Both the position numbers and the translations under genes were made by a program. DNA of 21,268 bases from Clostridia bacterium (lineage in GTDB: Bacteria > Bacillota_A > Clostridia > Oscillospirales > CAG-272): positions 1 to 21,268 of the forward strand of contig JAFTKI010000019.1 in assembly GCA_017453335.1 (NCBI GenBank). Reading direction: 5' to 3'. This document shows, in pieces, positions 1 through 7,369 of this stretch. The notes under the pieces were generated by a model. The model saw only the letters and a list, made by a program, of their open reading frames with translations. It ran no database searches and was not told the DNA's origin. Every line of letters starts with the position of its first letter. The first letter of the stretch is position 1.

Positions 1-78
1 CCCCCCGGTCCCTACAAACAAGAAGATTCTCGCCGTATGGAAAAATTGTTGCACTGTAAACACTTTTTAACCAACCCA

Positions 79-233
79 TTCAAACGCGGAAGCGTTTGAA
101 CAAAGAATAGGACGGGAGTCACGTTTAGTGACTCCCGTCCTATTCTTTGCCTGTTCAAAAGTTTTTGGGAGAAGGGGGTGGTTTGGAGGGGGAAGAGGGC
201 GTTTTTTTCAAAAACGCCCTCTTCCCCCTCCAA
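79..233. repeat. Cluster of three perfect hairpins
   Basis: Three consecutive perfect inverted repeats fill this stretch of the 365-base region before the first gene. The first pairs 79-87 with 92-100 (9 bp, 4-base loop). The second pairs 101-122 with 128-149 (22 bp, 5-base loop). The third pairs 183-206 with 210-233 (24 bp, 3-base loop) and is extremely purine-rich on one arm (TTGGAGGGGGAAGAGGGCG). Arms this long and error-free are more than a terminator needs. They may be terminators of an upstream gene outside the window or REP-like mobile hairpins. The third resembles the hairpin at 1691-1726 in design. No gene is seen in 1-365; the first ~20 bases carry a CCGGTCCCTACAAA motif that also ends the element at 10980-11120. 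Confidence 0.75.
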
Positions 234-283
234 GAACTCTCCTCCTGCCCCCAAGATCTTCCTCTACCGCCAGAATGTGTGGG

Positions 284-312
284 TTGAATTTCCTTGGGTT
301 TCCTGTTACAAT
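284..312 (+). promoter_or_regulatory. Probable sigma-A promoter of the cell wall hydrolase
   Basis: TTGAAT (284-289) and TACAAT (307-312) are separated by 17 bases. The predicted start site is about 45 bases before the ATG at 366, and an AAAGGAG ribosome binding site lies at 351-357. Confidence 0.6.
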
Positions 313-365
313 AAAAGCACAGGGATCCAACGGGATCCGACACCACCAAGAAAGGAGAGACAAGA

Positions 366-1238
366 ATGAAGCAACGAACAGCAAGGCGCATACTTTTGCG
401 CGTTGTGGCAGCGGCTTTGGCGTGTGTAACGCTGATGGGCGGTGCGATGATCGGTGCATCTGCGGCAGAGGTCAAATTTCCCACGGACGCCACGCCCACA
501 CGGGTATTTGTTGACGGCAAGGAGGTGTTATCGGGCGAGTGTGTGATCATGGATTCGATCACTTACGTTCCGCTGCGCAATTTCTGCAACCTGTTTGCCG
601 ATTGCAAGATCACGTGGAACAGCAAAACGAACACCGCAACCGTTAAGACCGACGACTTATATATGACAGTCCAATCGAACGCGGCGTACATCACAGCCAA
701 CGGGCATTACTTTTATACGGTTGGCAAGGTACAGAATCTGAACGGACATTTGTATGTTCCGATCCGTCCGCTGGCGCGCGCCTTTGCCGAGGAGCTTTCG
801 TGGAACCCCAATACACGGAGCGTGGAGCTGACCTCGGTTGGCAGTACACGCGCTGTGGCATGGGCAAGCTACAAGGAGGACGAGGTCTACTGGCTTTCGC
901 GCATCATTTCGGCGGAAGCCAAGGGTGAGCCGTTTGAGGGGCAGATTGCAGTGGGCAACGTGGTACTCAACCGCGCGCGCCGTCCCGATTACCCCAACAC
1001 CATTTACGGCGTGATCTTTGACCGCAAGCACGGCACACAGTTCTCGCCCGTATCGTTTGGCACCATCTACCAAAAGCCCACCGAAAGCGCAATTGCGGCG
1101 GCAAAGATCTGTTTGGAGGGATACTCGATCTCGGATACGGCGATCTTTTTCCTGAATCCGCGCATTGCAACCAACAACTGGATCTCGAAAAACCGTCCTT
1201 ACGCCTTCACCATCGGCAACCATGACTTTTACAACTGA
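366..1238 (+). CDS. Exported SleB-type cell wall hydrolase with copper-amine-oxidase-like domain
   Basis: Predicted peptidoglycan hydrolase of 290 residues. A signal peptide covers about residues 1-33, with an ASA-AE cleavage site. Residues ~44-157 look like the copper amine oxidase N-terminal-like domain (motifs RVFVDGKEV, YVPLRNF, YVPIRPLARAF), a non-catalytic module frequent in exported clostridial proteins. Residues ~174-290 match the SleB/CwlJ hydrolase family: ISAEAKGEPFEGQIAVGNVV followed by LNRARRPDYPNTIYGVIF. The Glu in ISAEA (residue 184) is the expected catalytic residue. SleB/CwlJ proteins cleave spore cortex or vegetative wall peptidoglycan; which role applies here cannot be told from sequence, and many clostridial paralogues are not cortex-specific. 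The ATG has a well-placed AAAGGAG. The gene stands alone, followed by a strong terminator. Confidence 0.88.
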   Translation: MKQRTARRILLRVVAAALACVTLMGGAMIGASAAEVKFPTDATPTRVFVDGKEVLSGECVIMDSITYVPLRNFCNLFADCKITWNSKTNTATVKTDDLYMTVQSNAAYITANGHYFYTVGKVQNLNGHLYVPIRPLARAFAEELSWNPNTRSVELTSVGSTRAVAWASYKEDEVYWLSRIISAEAKGEPFEGQIAVGNVVLNRARRPDYPNTIYGVIFDRKHGTQFSPVSFGTIYQKPTESAIAAAKICLEGYSISDTAIFFLNPRIATNNWISKNRPYAFTIGNHDFYN

Positions 1239-1253
1239 TCCTCGAGCATAAAG

Positions 1254-1288
1254 AAAGCCCCGCGCAAGCATTGTTGCGCGGGGCTTTT
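1254..1288 (+). terminator. Rho-independent terminator of the cell wall hydrolase
   Basis: A 12-bp perfect stem (AGCCCCGCGCAA, 1256-1267, with 1274-1285), a 6-base loop, flanking AAA/TTT and a short T run. It starts 15 bases after the stop codon. Confidence 0.9.
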
Positions 1289-1393
1289 GATCTCCCTTTT
1301 GGGGAATCGGGCAAGGATTCCACTGTTTCCAAAAAAACAGCGCGGAGAATATAAGCAACTGAGTGCATACCAACCGCGGAGGAATCTTGCATA

Positions 1394-1415
1394 AGGAAAG
1401 CAGGCATCTGCCTGC
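1394..1415 (-). terminator. Probable terminator of the tRNA-Glu transcript
   Basis: On the minus strand a GCAGGCA/TGCCTGC hairpin (1400-1415, 2-base loop) is followed by TTTCCTT. It lies 12 bases past the tRNA 3' end. Confidence 0.65.
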
Positions 1416-1427
1416 GAATATTTAAGG

Positions 1428-1502
1428 TGGTGACCCCTACGGGAATCGAACCCATATCTTCGCCGTGAGAGGGCGACGTCTTAACCGTTTGACTAAGGGG
1501 CC
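1428..1502 (-). tRNA. tRNA-Glu (anticodon CUC)
   Basis: Minus-strand tRNA of 75 bases including an encoded CCA (1428-1430). The acceptor stem GGCCCCT pairs with AGGGGTC, with A as discriminator. The D arm closes with GTC/GAC. The anticodon stem TCGCC/GGCGA holds the loop CTCTCAC, so the anticodon is CTC, which reads GAG. The T arm is ATGGG-TTCGATT-CCCGT. Identity as Glu follows from the anticodon and from overall similarity to known bacterial tRNA-Glu. The gene is single and has its own promoter and terminator, so it appears to be transcribed alone. Confidence 0.95.
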
Positions 1503-1518
1503 ATGCGCTGACTGTGAT

Positions 1519-1547
1519 ATTATAACACATTCCTTTCCGTATTGCAA
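1519..1547 (-). promoter_or_regulatory. Promoter of tRNA-Glu
   Basis: Minus-strand TTGCAA (1542-1547), 17-base spacer, perfect TATAAT (1519-1524). The -10 box ends 16 bases before the tRNA 5' end, leaving a short 5' leader. Confidence 0.85.
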
Positions 1548-1690
1548 GTCTTTTTTTAAAAAAATCTTCTTTTTTCGGTTTTTCACAAAAAAAGAGAAAT
1601 CAAGATGAGAAAAATACGCAAAAGTAACCACAAAAAAACACAGAAAGCATCACAAAAAAGGCGATTCCTTATAAACTTTTTTGAAAGGGG

Positions 1691-1726
1691 TGCGGGGGAA
1701 ACTTTTTGGAAAAAGTTTCCCCCGCA
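1691..1726 (-). terminator. Long perfect hairpin after the rhamnosidase gene
   Basis: TGCGGGGGAAACTTTTT (1691-1707) pairs perfectly with 1710-1726, leaving only a 2-base loop. It lies 12 bases beyond the stop codon of the rhamnosidase, so it can end that transcript, although no T run directly follows on the minus strand (ACCCCTTTC). The length, the tiny loop and the G-rich arm resemble the hairpin at 183-233, so this may be a dispersed hairpin repeat reused as a terminator. Confidence 0.65.
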
Positions 1727-1738
1727 AGTCCCTTCTAC

Positions 1739-3988
1739 TCACTCTGCAAAGTGGTAAATACCGCCTGTGAGGGTTGCGGTCTTGCCCGAGGGGAGTGTCA
1801 GGTGTGCGGTCACACCTTCGGGGATCTCCAGCTCGTAGTACACGCTCTCACCCTTGTAGTACCAATGCATACGAACTGTGCCGTTGCGGCTCTCGATCGA
1901 GGTGTCGATAAAGCCCAAGCACTTGTTGGGGTGCGGCTCAACCGTAATTTCGCGGTAAGCAGGTGCATCGCCCATGGGCTTGATACCTGCGGCAACACCG
2001 AAGATCCAATCATACACCGCACCGTACGCATAGTGGTTGAAGGAGTTCATGGCAGTGCTCCAGAACGAGCCGTCCTCTTTCAGGCTGTTCCAATGCTCCC
2101 ACATGGTGGTGGCACCGTGGCAGACAGAATAGAGCCAAGAGGGGTTCTTCTCCTGCATGAGCAATTCGTATGCCACGTCGGTGTATCCGTTTTCGGAAAG
2201 TGCGTGCAGGATGTACGGAGTACCAACAAATCCCGTGGTCATGCGGTTGCCGTTCTCACGGATCAGCTCAACCAGCTTTGCGGCAAGAGCGGCGCGCTCG
2301 GAATCCTCACACAAGCCGAAGTACAGGATCAGCACGATCGCGGTCTGCGTCATGCCGCGGCGAAGCTGATCGATTGGCTTGGTGCGGCCCGCGGGAAGGA
2401 TCTCGGTCATGGGGTACTGCTCCTTGGGCATACCGTTCTCCATAAAGTACGCACGGAATGCCTTGCGGATATTTTCGTACAGCTCGCGGTATTCGCTCAC
2501 GTCCTCACCCAATGCTTCACCCGCAAGGATCACCAGCTTGGTGGAGTACGCATAGTATGCGCTTCCGATCAGATCGGTAGAGGTTGCGCCAACGTAGGAG
2601 TCCTCGCCTGCATCCATTGCCAGCCAGTCACCGTAGTGATAGCCGCCCAGCCACAGATATTCCTCGGGGCCCGCGCTACGCTGATAGCCTACCCATTTTT
2701 TCATCATGGGGAAAGACTTTTTCAGTGCCTTTTTGTTGCCATAAGCCAGATACATCTGCCAGGGAGCTACACAGGCAACATCTCCCCATGCGGCGGAAAG
2801 GCGTGTTCTGTAACCGGGCATTGCGTCGGGTACGATACCCATCACGCTGCCATCCTTGCCCTGCTCGGCGGCAACGTCACCCAGCCATTTGATAAAGAAT
2901 TTCTCTACGTCAAAGTTGATCGCACCGGTACGGCAGAACACCTGCGCGTCACCCGTCCAGCCCAGACGCTCGTCACGCTGAGGACAGTCGGTGGGAACAT
3001 CCAGATAGTTGCTCTTCTGTCCCCAAACGATGTTGTGATAGAGCTGGTTGATCTTCTCGTTTCCGCACGAGAAGCGGCCTGTGCGCTTCATATCGGAATG
3101 AACGGCGATTGCCGTGAAGTTGTTGGGATCTACATCCTCAAAGGGATATTCCTCCAAGCGGATGTAACGGAAGCCCTGGAAGGAGTAGGTCGGCTTGAAC
3201 ACATCGGATTCACCGCTGCAGACGTAGGTCATCAGATTTTTTGCCGCGCGGTAATTCTCGTTGTAGAAGTTTCCGTCCTTGTCCAGAACCTCGGCGTGCG
3301 TCAGCACAATGCGGCTGCCACGCGGTGCCTTGACCGAAACCTGTACGTAACCCGTCATGTTCTGTCCGAAGTCAAGAACCGTTTCTCCCTTGGGAGTGCG
3401 GATCACCCGAACGGGCGACAATCTCTCATACTCAAGAATTTCGGGGCCCTCCAAGGGGATCAGCTTGGTCTTGACATCTGCCAAAACGGCTTGCGCGAGG
3501 AAAGCAGGCTCCACCGTCTTGTCCACGGTCTCGCCGTGATAGATCTCGGCAAAGGGAACCTCGGTCGTCCAGACCTCCCAAGAGGTGTCGGTATCAATCG
3601 TTTCCTTGGTGCCGTCAGCATACACCACGTCCAGCCATGCGATCACAGCGGGACGGTCAGAAAAGGCGTGGTCGGTATCCTTATGTCCGATAAATCCAAC
3701 AGCCCAGCCGCGGCCGACACCGATCTCGATGCAGTTTTCCTTTGCCTCCAACAGATCGGTCACATCATAGCCCTGATACTGCACACGGTACTTGTAGGAA
3801 GTCCAGCCGGGAGCCAGCACACCCTTGCCCACACGCGCACCGTTTACAAAGGGCGCGTAGATTCCCATTGCAGAGGCGTACAAGGTCGCCTTCTTAATCG
3901 CCTTTGCAGGGGTAAAGCCATAGCAGAACGAGCGAGCGCCCTGATAGTCGCCCTCGGGAGCCGCGATCCATTTTGCCGTGATTTTCAT
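1739..3988 (-). CDS. Intracellular GH78 alpha-L-rhamnosidase
   Basis: Predicted glycoside hydrolase family 78 enzyme (749 residues), releasing terminal alpha-L-rhamnose from rhamnosides or rhamno-oligosaccharides by inversion. N-terminal beta domains cover about 1-300, with family motifs VNGARVGKGVLAPGWTSY and LDFGQNMTGYV. The (alpha/alpha)6 catalytic barrel covers about 305-660 and contains TDCPQRDERLGWTGDAQ (333-349); its acidic residues (D334, E340, D347) are those implicated in substrate binding and acid catalysis in GH78. A second conserved acid is E631 in TTMWEHWNS, followed by SFNHYAYGAVYDW. A C-terminal beta domain ends the protein. No signal peptide is present, so the substrate must enter the cell first. 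The ATG is preceded by AAAAGGAGAAA. It is divergent from an AraC regulator, which likely controls it. The family is certain; the natural substrate is not. Confidence 0.93.
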   Translation of the reverse strand: MKITAKWIAAPEGDYQGARSFCYGFTPAKAIKKATLYASAMGIYAPFVNGARVGKGVLAPGWTSYKYRVQYQGYDVTDLLEAKENCIEIGVGRGWAVGFIGHKDTDHAFSDRPAVIAWLDVVYADGTKETIDTDTSWEVWTTEVPFAEIYHGETVDKTVEPAFLAQAVLADVKTKLIPLEGPEILEYERLSPVRVIRTPKGETVLDFGQNMTGYVQVSVKAPRGSRIVLTHAEVLDKDGNFYNENYRAAKNLMTYVCSGESDVFKPTYSFQGFRYIRLEEYPFEDVDPNNFTAIAVHSDMKRTGRFSCGNEKINQLYHNIVWGQKSNYLDVPTDCPQRDERLGWTGDAQVFCRTGAINFDVEKFFIKWLGDVAAEQGKDGSVMGIVPDAMPGYRTRLSAAWGDVACVAPWQMYLAYGNKKALKKSFPMMKKWVGYQRSAGPEEYLWLGGYHYGDWLAMDAGEDSYVGATSTDLIGSAYYAYSTKLVILAGEALGEDVSEYRELYENIRKAFRAYFMENGMPKEQYPMTEILPAGRTKPIDQLRRGMTQTAIVLILYFGLCEDSERAALAAKLVELIRENGNRMTTGFVGTPYILHALSENGYTDVAYELLMQEKNPSWLYSVCHGATTMWEHWNSLKEDGSFWSTAMNSFNHYAYGAVYDWIFGVAAGIKPMGDAPAYREITVEPHPNKCLGFIDTSIESRNGTVRMHWYYKGESVYYELEIPEGVTAHLTLPSGKTATLTGGIYHFAE

Positions 3989-4027
3989 AAAAATTTCTCC
4001 TTTTCAGATTTTTTTGCAAAAATACTC

Positions 4028-4064
4028 TTGCATACAGTATAACAGATATGTTATAATAAATCAA
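4028..4064. promoter_or_regulatory. Overlapping divergent promoters with central palindrome
   Basis: Minus strand, toward the rhamnosidase: TTGATT (4059-4064), 17 bases, TATACT (4036-4041). Plus strand, toward the AraC gene: TTGCAT (4028-4033), 18 bases, TATAAT (4052-4057). The two promoters occupy the same 37 bases and cannot easily be bound by polymerase at once. Between them is a perfect dyad, TATAACA-GATA-TGTTATA (4038-4055). It includes parts of both -10 boxes, so some of the symmetry comes from promoter sequence, but it is also a natural operator candidate for the adjacent AraC protein. Confidence 0.7.
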
Positions 4065-4096
4065 CCGATATTTTTAAGAAAAAAGGGGGGATTTTT

Positions 4097-4972
4097 ATGA
4101 TAGGAAGCGAACGCGAGTTCCATTGGAACAAGATCCGCGAGCGCTTGGAACAGGAAAAATTTCTGACCATCCCCCACCGTAATCAAAAAGCCGTATCTCT
4201 GCACGACCACTTCTTTTTGGAGCTGACCTACATTCAAAGCGGCTCGGCTCAGCACACGCTGGACGGGCAGACCGCAACGCTCCACCCGGGCGATTATCTG
4301 ATCGTGGATTACGGCAGCCGACACTCCTACCAAGGCGTTGGAAACGGCTACGACAATCTGGACTGTCTGTTTCTGCCCGAGCTGCTCGATCCCATTCTGA
4401 AGGGTACCAAAAGCCTGCGCGTAATACTGGAGCATTACCTCTTGCACTTCAATATGCAGGCGTTGGTGCAAAACCCCGCACACATGGTCTTTCACGACTC
4501 CGACGGGCGGATCTTGGAGCTGCTCACCCGAATCCGCGAGGAGGAGCAGGCAAAGGGAGCGGGATATACCGAGCTTGTGCGCTGTTATCTGATCGAGATC
4601 CTGCTTTTGACCATGCGTCGATTGGATGACGTGCAAGCCGCCGCGGCGGGACAGGATATCTCGCAATTTCTGGTTGCCTACGTTGCCGAGCATTACATGG
4701 AGCCGCTTACCTTGGGCGACCTTGCCGCGCGACTGAATTACAGTCTTCCCTATGTCAGCAAAAAATTCAAGGAGGATGTTGGCGTTTCGTTCGTCAACTA
4801 CCTGCAAAACTACCGCGTGATGCAGGGCTGTCGGTTGCTTTCCTCGTCGCGTTATTCGCTGGGGGAAATCACCGAAATGGTCGGCTACCGCGACAGCAAA
4901 TTTTTCTCAACGCTGATCAAACGCATGACAGGACTCTCGCCCGCGGATTTTCGCCGCAGACACCGATCTTAA
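4097..4972 (+). CDS. AraC-family regulator of the rhamnoside module
   Basis: Transcriptional regulator of 291 residues. Residues ~25-95 form a cupin-like sensing domain (SLHDHFFLELTYIQSGS, then HPGDYLIVDYGSRHSYQG). The C-terminal ~100 residues (about 188-289) are an AraC-type double helix-turn-helix (LTLGDLAARLNYSLPYVSKK, then YSLGEITEMVGYRDSKFFST and the usual FRRRHR ending). The start ATG has an AAGGGGGG ribosome binding site. It is divergent from the GH78 rhamnosidase and followed 27 bases later by the epimerase gene in the same direction, so the regulator and epimerase are probably co-transcribed. The effector is probably a sugar such as rhamnose or a rhamnoside, by analogy with local AraC switches; nothing in the sequence fixes the ligand. 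Confidence 0.9.
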   Translation: MIGSEREFHWNKIRERLEQEKFLTIPHRNQKAVSLHDHFFLELTYIQSGSAQHTLDGQTATLHPGDYLIVDYGSRHSYQGVGNGYDNLDCLFLPELLDPILKGTKSLRVILEHYLLHFNMQALVQNPAHMVFHDSDGRILELLTRIREEEQAKGAGYTELVRCYLIEILLLTMRRLDDVQAAAAGQDISQFLVAYVAEHYMEPLTLGDLAARLNYSLPYVSKKFKEDVGVSFVNYLQNYRVMQGCRLLSSSRYSLGEITEMVGYRDSKFFSTLIKRMTGLSPADFRRRHRS

Positions 4973-4999
4973 GTAACAAAACAAAACAGGAGAATTCTT

Positions 5000-5659
5000 A
5001 TGAAAAAAATGTTATCCCCCTCGCTGATGTGTACCGACTTTTTCAACTTCCGCCGCGAGCTTGATATTTTTGAAGAAACAGGCATCGACCTTTTGCATAT
5101 TGACGTGATGGACGGCTCGTTTGTACCGAATCTCGCACTTGGAAGCGATTTTGTAAAGCAGCTTCGCGCCGCCACCAAGATCCCGTTGGACATTCACCTG
5201 ATGACCGTCAAGCCGTGCGAATGCTTGGATTATTACTCTGTACAAAAAGGCGACTTGGTCAGCTTTCATTTTGAAGCCACCGACAAAATCGACGAAATTC
5301 TGGACGAGATACACGCGCGCGGTGCCAAGGCGATGCTTGCCATCAACCCCAAAACACCCGCCGAGGTGCTCCTTCCATATATCAATCGGCTGGACGGTGT
5401 ACTGGTGATGACGGTACAGCCCGGCTTTGCTGGACAAAAGCTGATGGAGGGCGCGAAAGAAAAGGTCGCATCGGTGCGCGCGCTTCTGGATGCAAACGGC
5501 GGCAAAGAGGTCTTTCTTGAGGTAGACGGCAACATCACACTGCCCAACGCGCTGATGCTCTCCGAGGTTGGAGCCGACATCTTTGTTCTTGGCACGTCGG
5601 GCATCTATCGCGGCGACATGACCGTAAATATCCGAGGGTTTCAAAAAGCATTGGGTTAA
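5000..5659 (+). CDS. D-allulose-6-phosphate / ribulose-phosphate 3-epimerase family protein
   Basis: TIM-barrel sugar-phosphate 3-epimerase of 219 residues, the usual length. The metal ligands of the family are present: H33 and D35 in LLHIDVMDGSFVPN, H66 in LDIHLM, and D176 in LEVDGN. The phosphate-site motif VMTVQPGFAGQ is also present. Two features lean to the AlsE (allulose-6-phosphate epimerase) branch rather than housekeeping Rpe: the N-terminus SPSLMCTDF resembles E. coli AlsE (SPSLMCMDL), and the usual VDGG is VDGN, followed by VLGTSGIY, again AlsE-like. The ribosome binding site is CAGGAG. It lies in an apparent operon behind the AraC gene and opposite the rhamnosidase, so it may process a ketose phosphate released from the same glycoside. 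The fold is certain; the substrate is not. Confidence 0.85.
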   Translation: MKKMLSPSLMCTDFFNFRRELDIFEETGIDLLHIDVMDGSFVPNLALGSDFVKQLRAATKIPLDIHLMTVKPCECLDYYSVQKGDLVSFHFEATDKIDEILDEIHARGAKAMLAINPKTPAEVLLPYINRLDGVLVMTVQPGFAGQKLMEGAKEKVASVRALLDANGGKEVFLEVDGNITLPNALMLSEVGADIFVLGTSGIYRGDMTVNIRGFQKALG

Positions 5660-5672
5660 GAGCTTACAAAAA

Positions 5673-5702
5673 AGTGGGGAGCTTCCAAAGACGCTCCCCA
5701 CT
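5673..5702. terminator. Bidirectional terminator between convergent genes
   Basis: AGTGGGGAGC (5673-5682) pairs perfectly with 5693-5702 across a 10-base loop. On the minus strand it is followed by TTTTTTGT, ending the membrane protein transcript. On the plus strand CTTATTTATT follows, ending the epimerase transcript. Confidence 0.88.
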
Positions 5703-5722
5703 CTTATTTATTCTGTTGATAA

Positions 5723-7150
5723 TCAGTTTTCCTGTGTTTCTTCTGTTGCTTCAGCAGAAGCGGCTACAGTCTCTTCGGCAGCAGGTGCAGCTTCGGTAGC
5801 AGGTGCTACAGGTGTAGGCTCAACCGTGATTCCTGCTACAACATTCGCCATCTCTTCCTCGGACACGCCCTTGCAAGCGGTCTTCTTGAGGATCAGCAAT
5901 ACGATCTCTGCAGCCAGCATAATGATCGCACCAACCAGAACCATGTCCAAAGCTTCAAGCTCCATAGCATCCAGGTGCAAGAAGGATTCTGCCGCAGACG
6001 ATGTATCGGTAGGATCGGAATAGTTATGCTCGGCAGAAAGCAGGTAATGGGGAATCAGTGCAATGATCGTGGCAATGATGGCACCTCCCAACAAGCAGTC
6101 TCCACCTTTTTTCATCACACACGCAAAACGGGAGGTGCAGGAGGACAGATAGCTGATGGTAGCAAGCAACAAGCCCCACAGCATCAGAACCAAAATACCG
6201 TCGATCATATAAGCATGGCTGATCTCGATCTCTCCCTTGCTGATCAGCTCCAAGCCCGCAACTCCCGCAAGATAAGAGCCGTATGTACCGTTGATAAAGC
6301 TGGTAAAAATATTTGCTTTGAGCATATTGAAGAAGAAGATACAGAATCCAACAACTCCAACCACCGAAATGCCCTGCACGACATTCAGATAAATGAACGC
6401 GCCCTTTTCATATCTGCGCAATCTGGAAATGATCATATTGATCACAGCAGATGCAATGGCAATAATCAGGATTCCCATCGCACCGGATGCATAGGTCATA
6501 CCGGGAAGCATCGACTGGAATGCCATCAGCGTCAAGATCAGAACCAAAAAACCCGTAAGCGAATCGCCCATTTTCGAAACGGCTTGTTCTGGCATTTTCA
6601 AATTGGTAAATGCTGCATACATACTCTTGATCACCTTCCAAAGCATGGAAAGCGGAAGAACGATGATCATGCCCAGCACACCAAACAGGCAGATCAATAT
6701 AATGATGACTTCAAAGAACAGGCTGAAGAAACCGCCCGAGGCTTCTCCGTTGTCATCATCCATCAAAGCACCGCCCGCAGAGGCAACCAGCGCCATCGCT
6801 GTCATCAAGGTATCCCGTCCCTCTTCGCCTTTGATCTTTTCTAACAAGGCTTCTCTTTCCTTCTCCGCGTCAAGCGAGTCGTCCTCCATATCGGGCATCG
6901 TGACGATATCGATCATCAAAATAACGCTTTTGATCAATTTGACCGCAGAAATTTCAACATTTTCGGGGACATCAACATCGGTGATGTCCATTTCCTTCAT
7001 CAAGGAATTCACCTCATCGGCATTGTCACCCGCAATGTCGAGCTTGACGATCGGCAGAAAGCTCATCACCAAAGCCAGGCATACCAACAAAACGCATGTC
7101 CAAACCTGGACGGTTGAAACCGTCTTTTGAGATATTTTAGGACCGTACAT
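5723..7150 (-). CDS. Polytopic membrane protein of unknown function with acidic Ala/Glu-rich tail
   Basis: No family recognised. The 475-residue protein has about eight hydrophobic segments: ~15-36, 141-172 (long), 198-215, 222-243, 254-276, 314-335, 352-372 and 401-421. Residues 37-140 form a soluble, strongly acidic loop with charged stretches (DMEDDSLDAEKEREALLEKI) and a DDDNGE patch. The last ~45 residues are a low-complexity Pro/Thr/Ala/Glu tail (VEPTPVAPATEAAPAAEE), probably disordered. No catalytic motif is visible. The first TM segment could act as a signal anchor. It is transcribed alone from a near-perfect sigma-A promoter and ended by a strong terminator, so it is probably expressed in vegetative cells. 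The ATG has GAAGGAG before it. Possible roles such as sensing or envelope maintenance are only guesses. Confidence 0.85.
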   Translation of the reverse strand: MYGPKISQKTVSTVQVWTCVLLVCLALVMSFLPIVKLDIAGDNADEVNSLMKEMDITDVDVPENVEISAVKLIKSVILMIDIVTMPDMEDDSLDAEKEREALLEKIKGEEGRDTLMTAMALVASAGGALMDDDNGEASGGFFSLFFEVIIILICLFGVLGMIIVLPLSMLWKVIKSMYAAFTNLKMPEQAVSKMGDSLTGFLVLILTLMAFQSMLPGMTYASGAMGILIIAIASAVINMIISRLRRYEKGAFIYLNVVQGISVVGVVGFCIFFFNMLKANIFTSFINGTYGSYLAGVAGLELISKGEIEISHAYMIDGILVLMLWGLLLATISYLSSCTSRFACVMKKGGDCLLGGAIIATIIALIPHYLLSAEHNYSDPTDTSSAAESFLHLDAMELEALDMVLVGAIIMLAAEIVLLILKKTACKGVSEEEMANVVAGITVEPTPVAPATEAAPAAEETVAASAEATEETQEN

Positions 7151-7195
7151 AAAAATTCTCCTTCATTTGTAAAATTTGTATTTTCATACAAGCTT

Positions 7196-7224
7196 ATTAT
7201 ACGCCTTACTCTCGTCCGTGTCAA
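7196..7224 (-). promoter_or_regulatory. Consensus sigma-A promoter of the membrane protein
   Basis: Minus-strand TTGACA (7219-7224), 17-base spacer, TATAAT (7196-7201), matching consensus at all twelve bases. The leader is about 40 bases and contains a small TTGTAT/ATACAA hairpin. Confidence 0.9.
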
Positions 7225-7288
7225 TAGTTTATTCATATATTTTTTCAAAAAAAGTCAAGAAAACAACGTGTTCTTAATAATGTGAAGC

Positions 7289-7335
7289 AAAACGACCCGT
7301 CGGAATGCGGCAAGGCAATTCCGACGGGTCGTTTT
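7289..7335. terminator. Strong terminator after spoVAE
   Basis: An 18-bp perfect stem (AAAACGACCCGTCGGAAT, 7289-7306, with 7318-7335) and an 11-base loop. A-run and T-run flanks make it able to work in either direction. The only gene reading into it is spoVAE from the right. Confidence 0.85.
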
Positions 7336-7369
7336 CCTGATGAATACTGACTGTATTTTTAAACCCTCA

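Noticed and set aside
1706..4042. A 778-residue open frame on the plus strand opposite the rhamnosidase
   Set aside because: It is a shadow of the GH78 gene: the opposite strand carries full-length family motifs, a promoter and a ribosome site, while this frame is rich in His/Val/Cys and has no recognisable domain.
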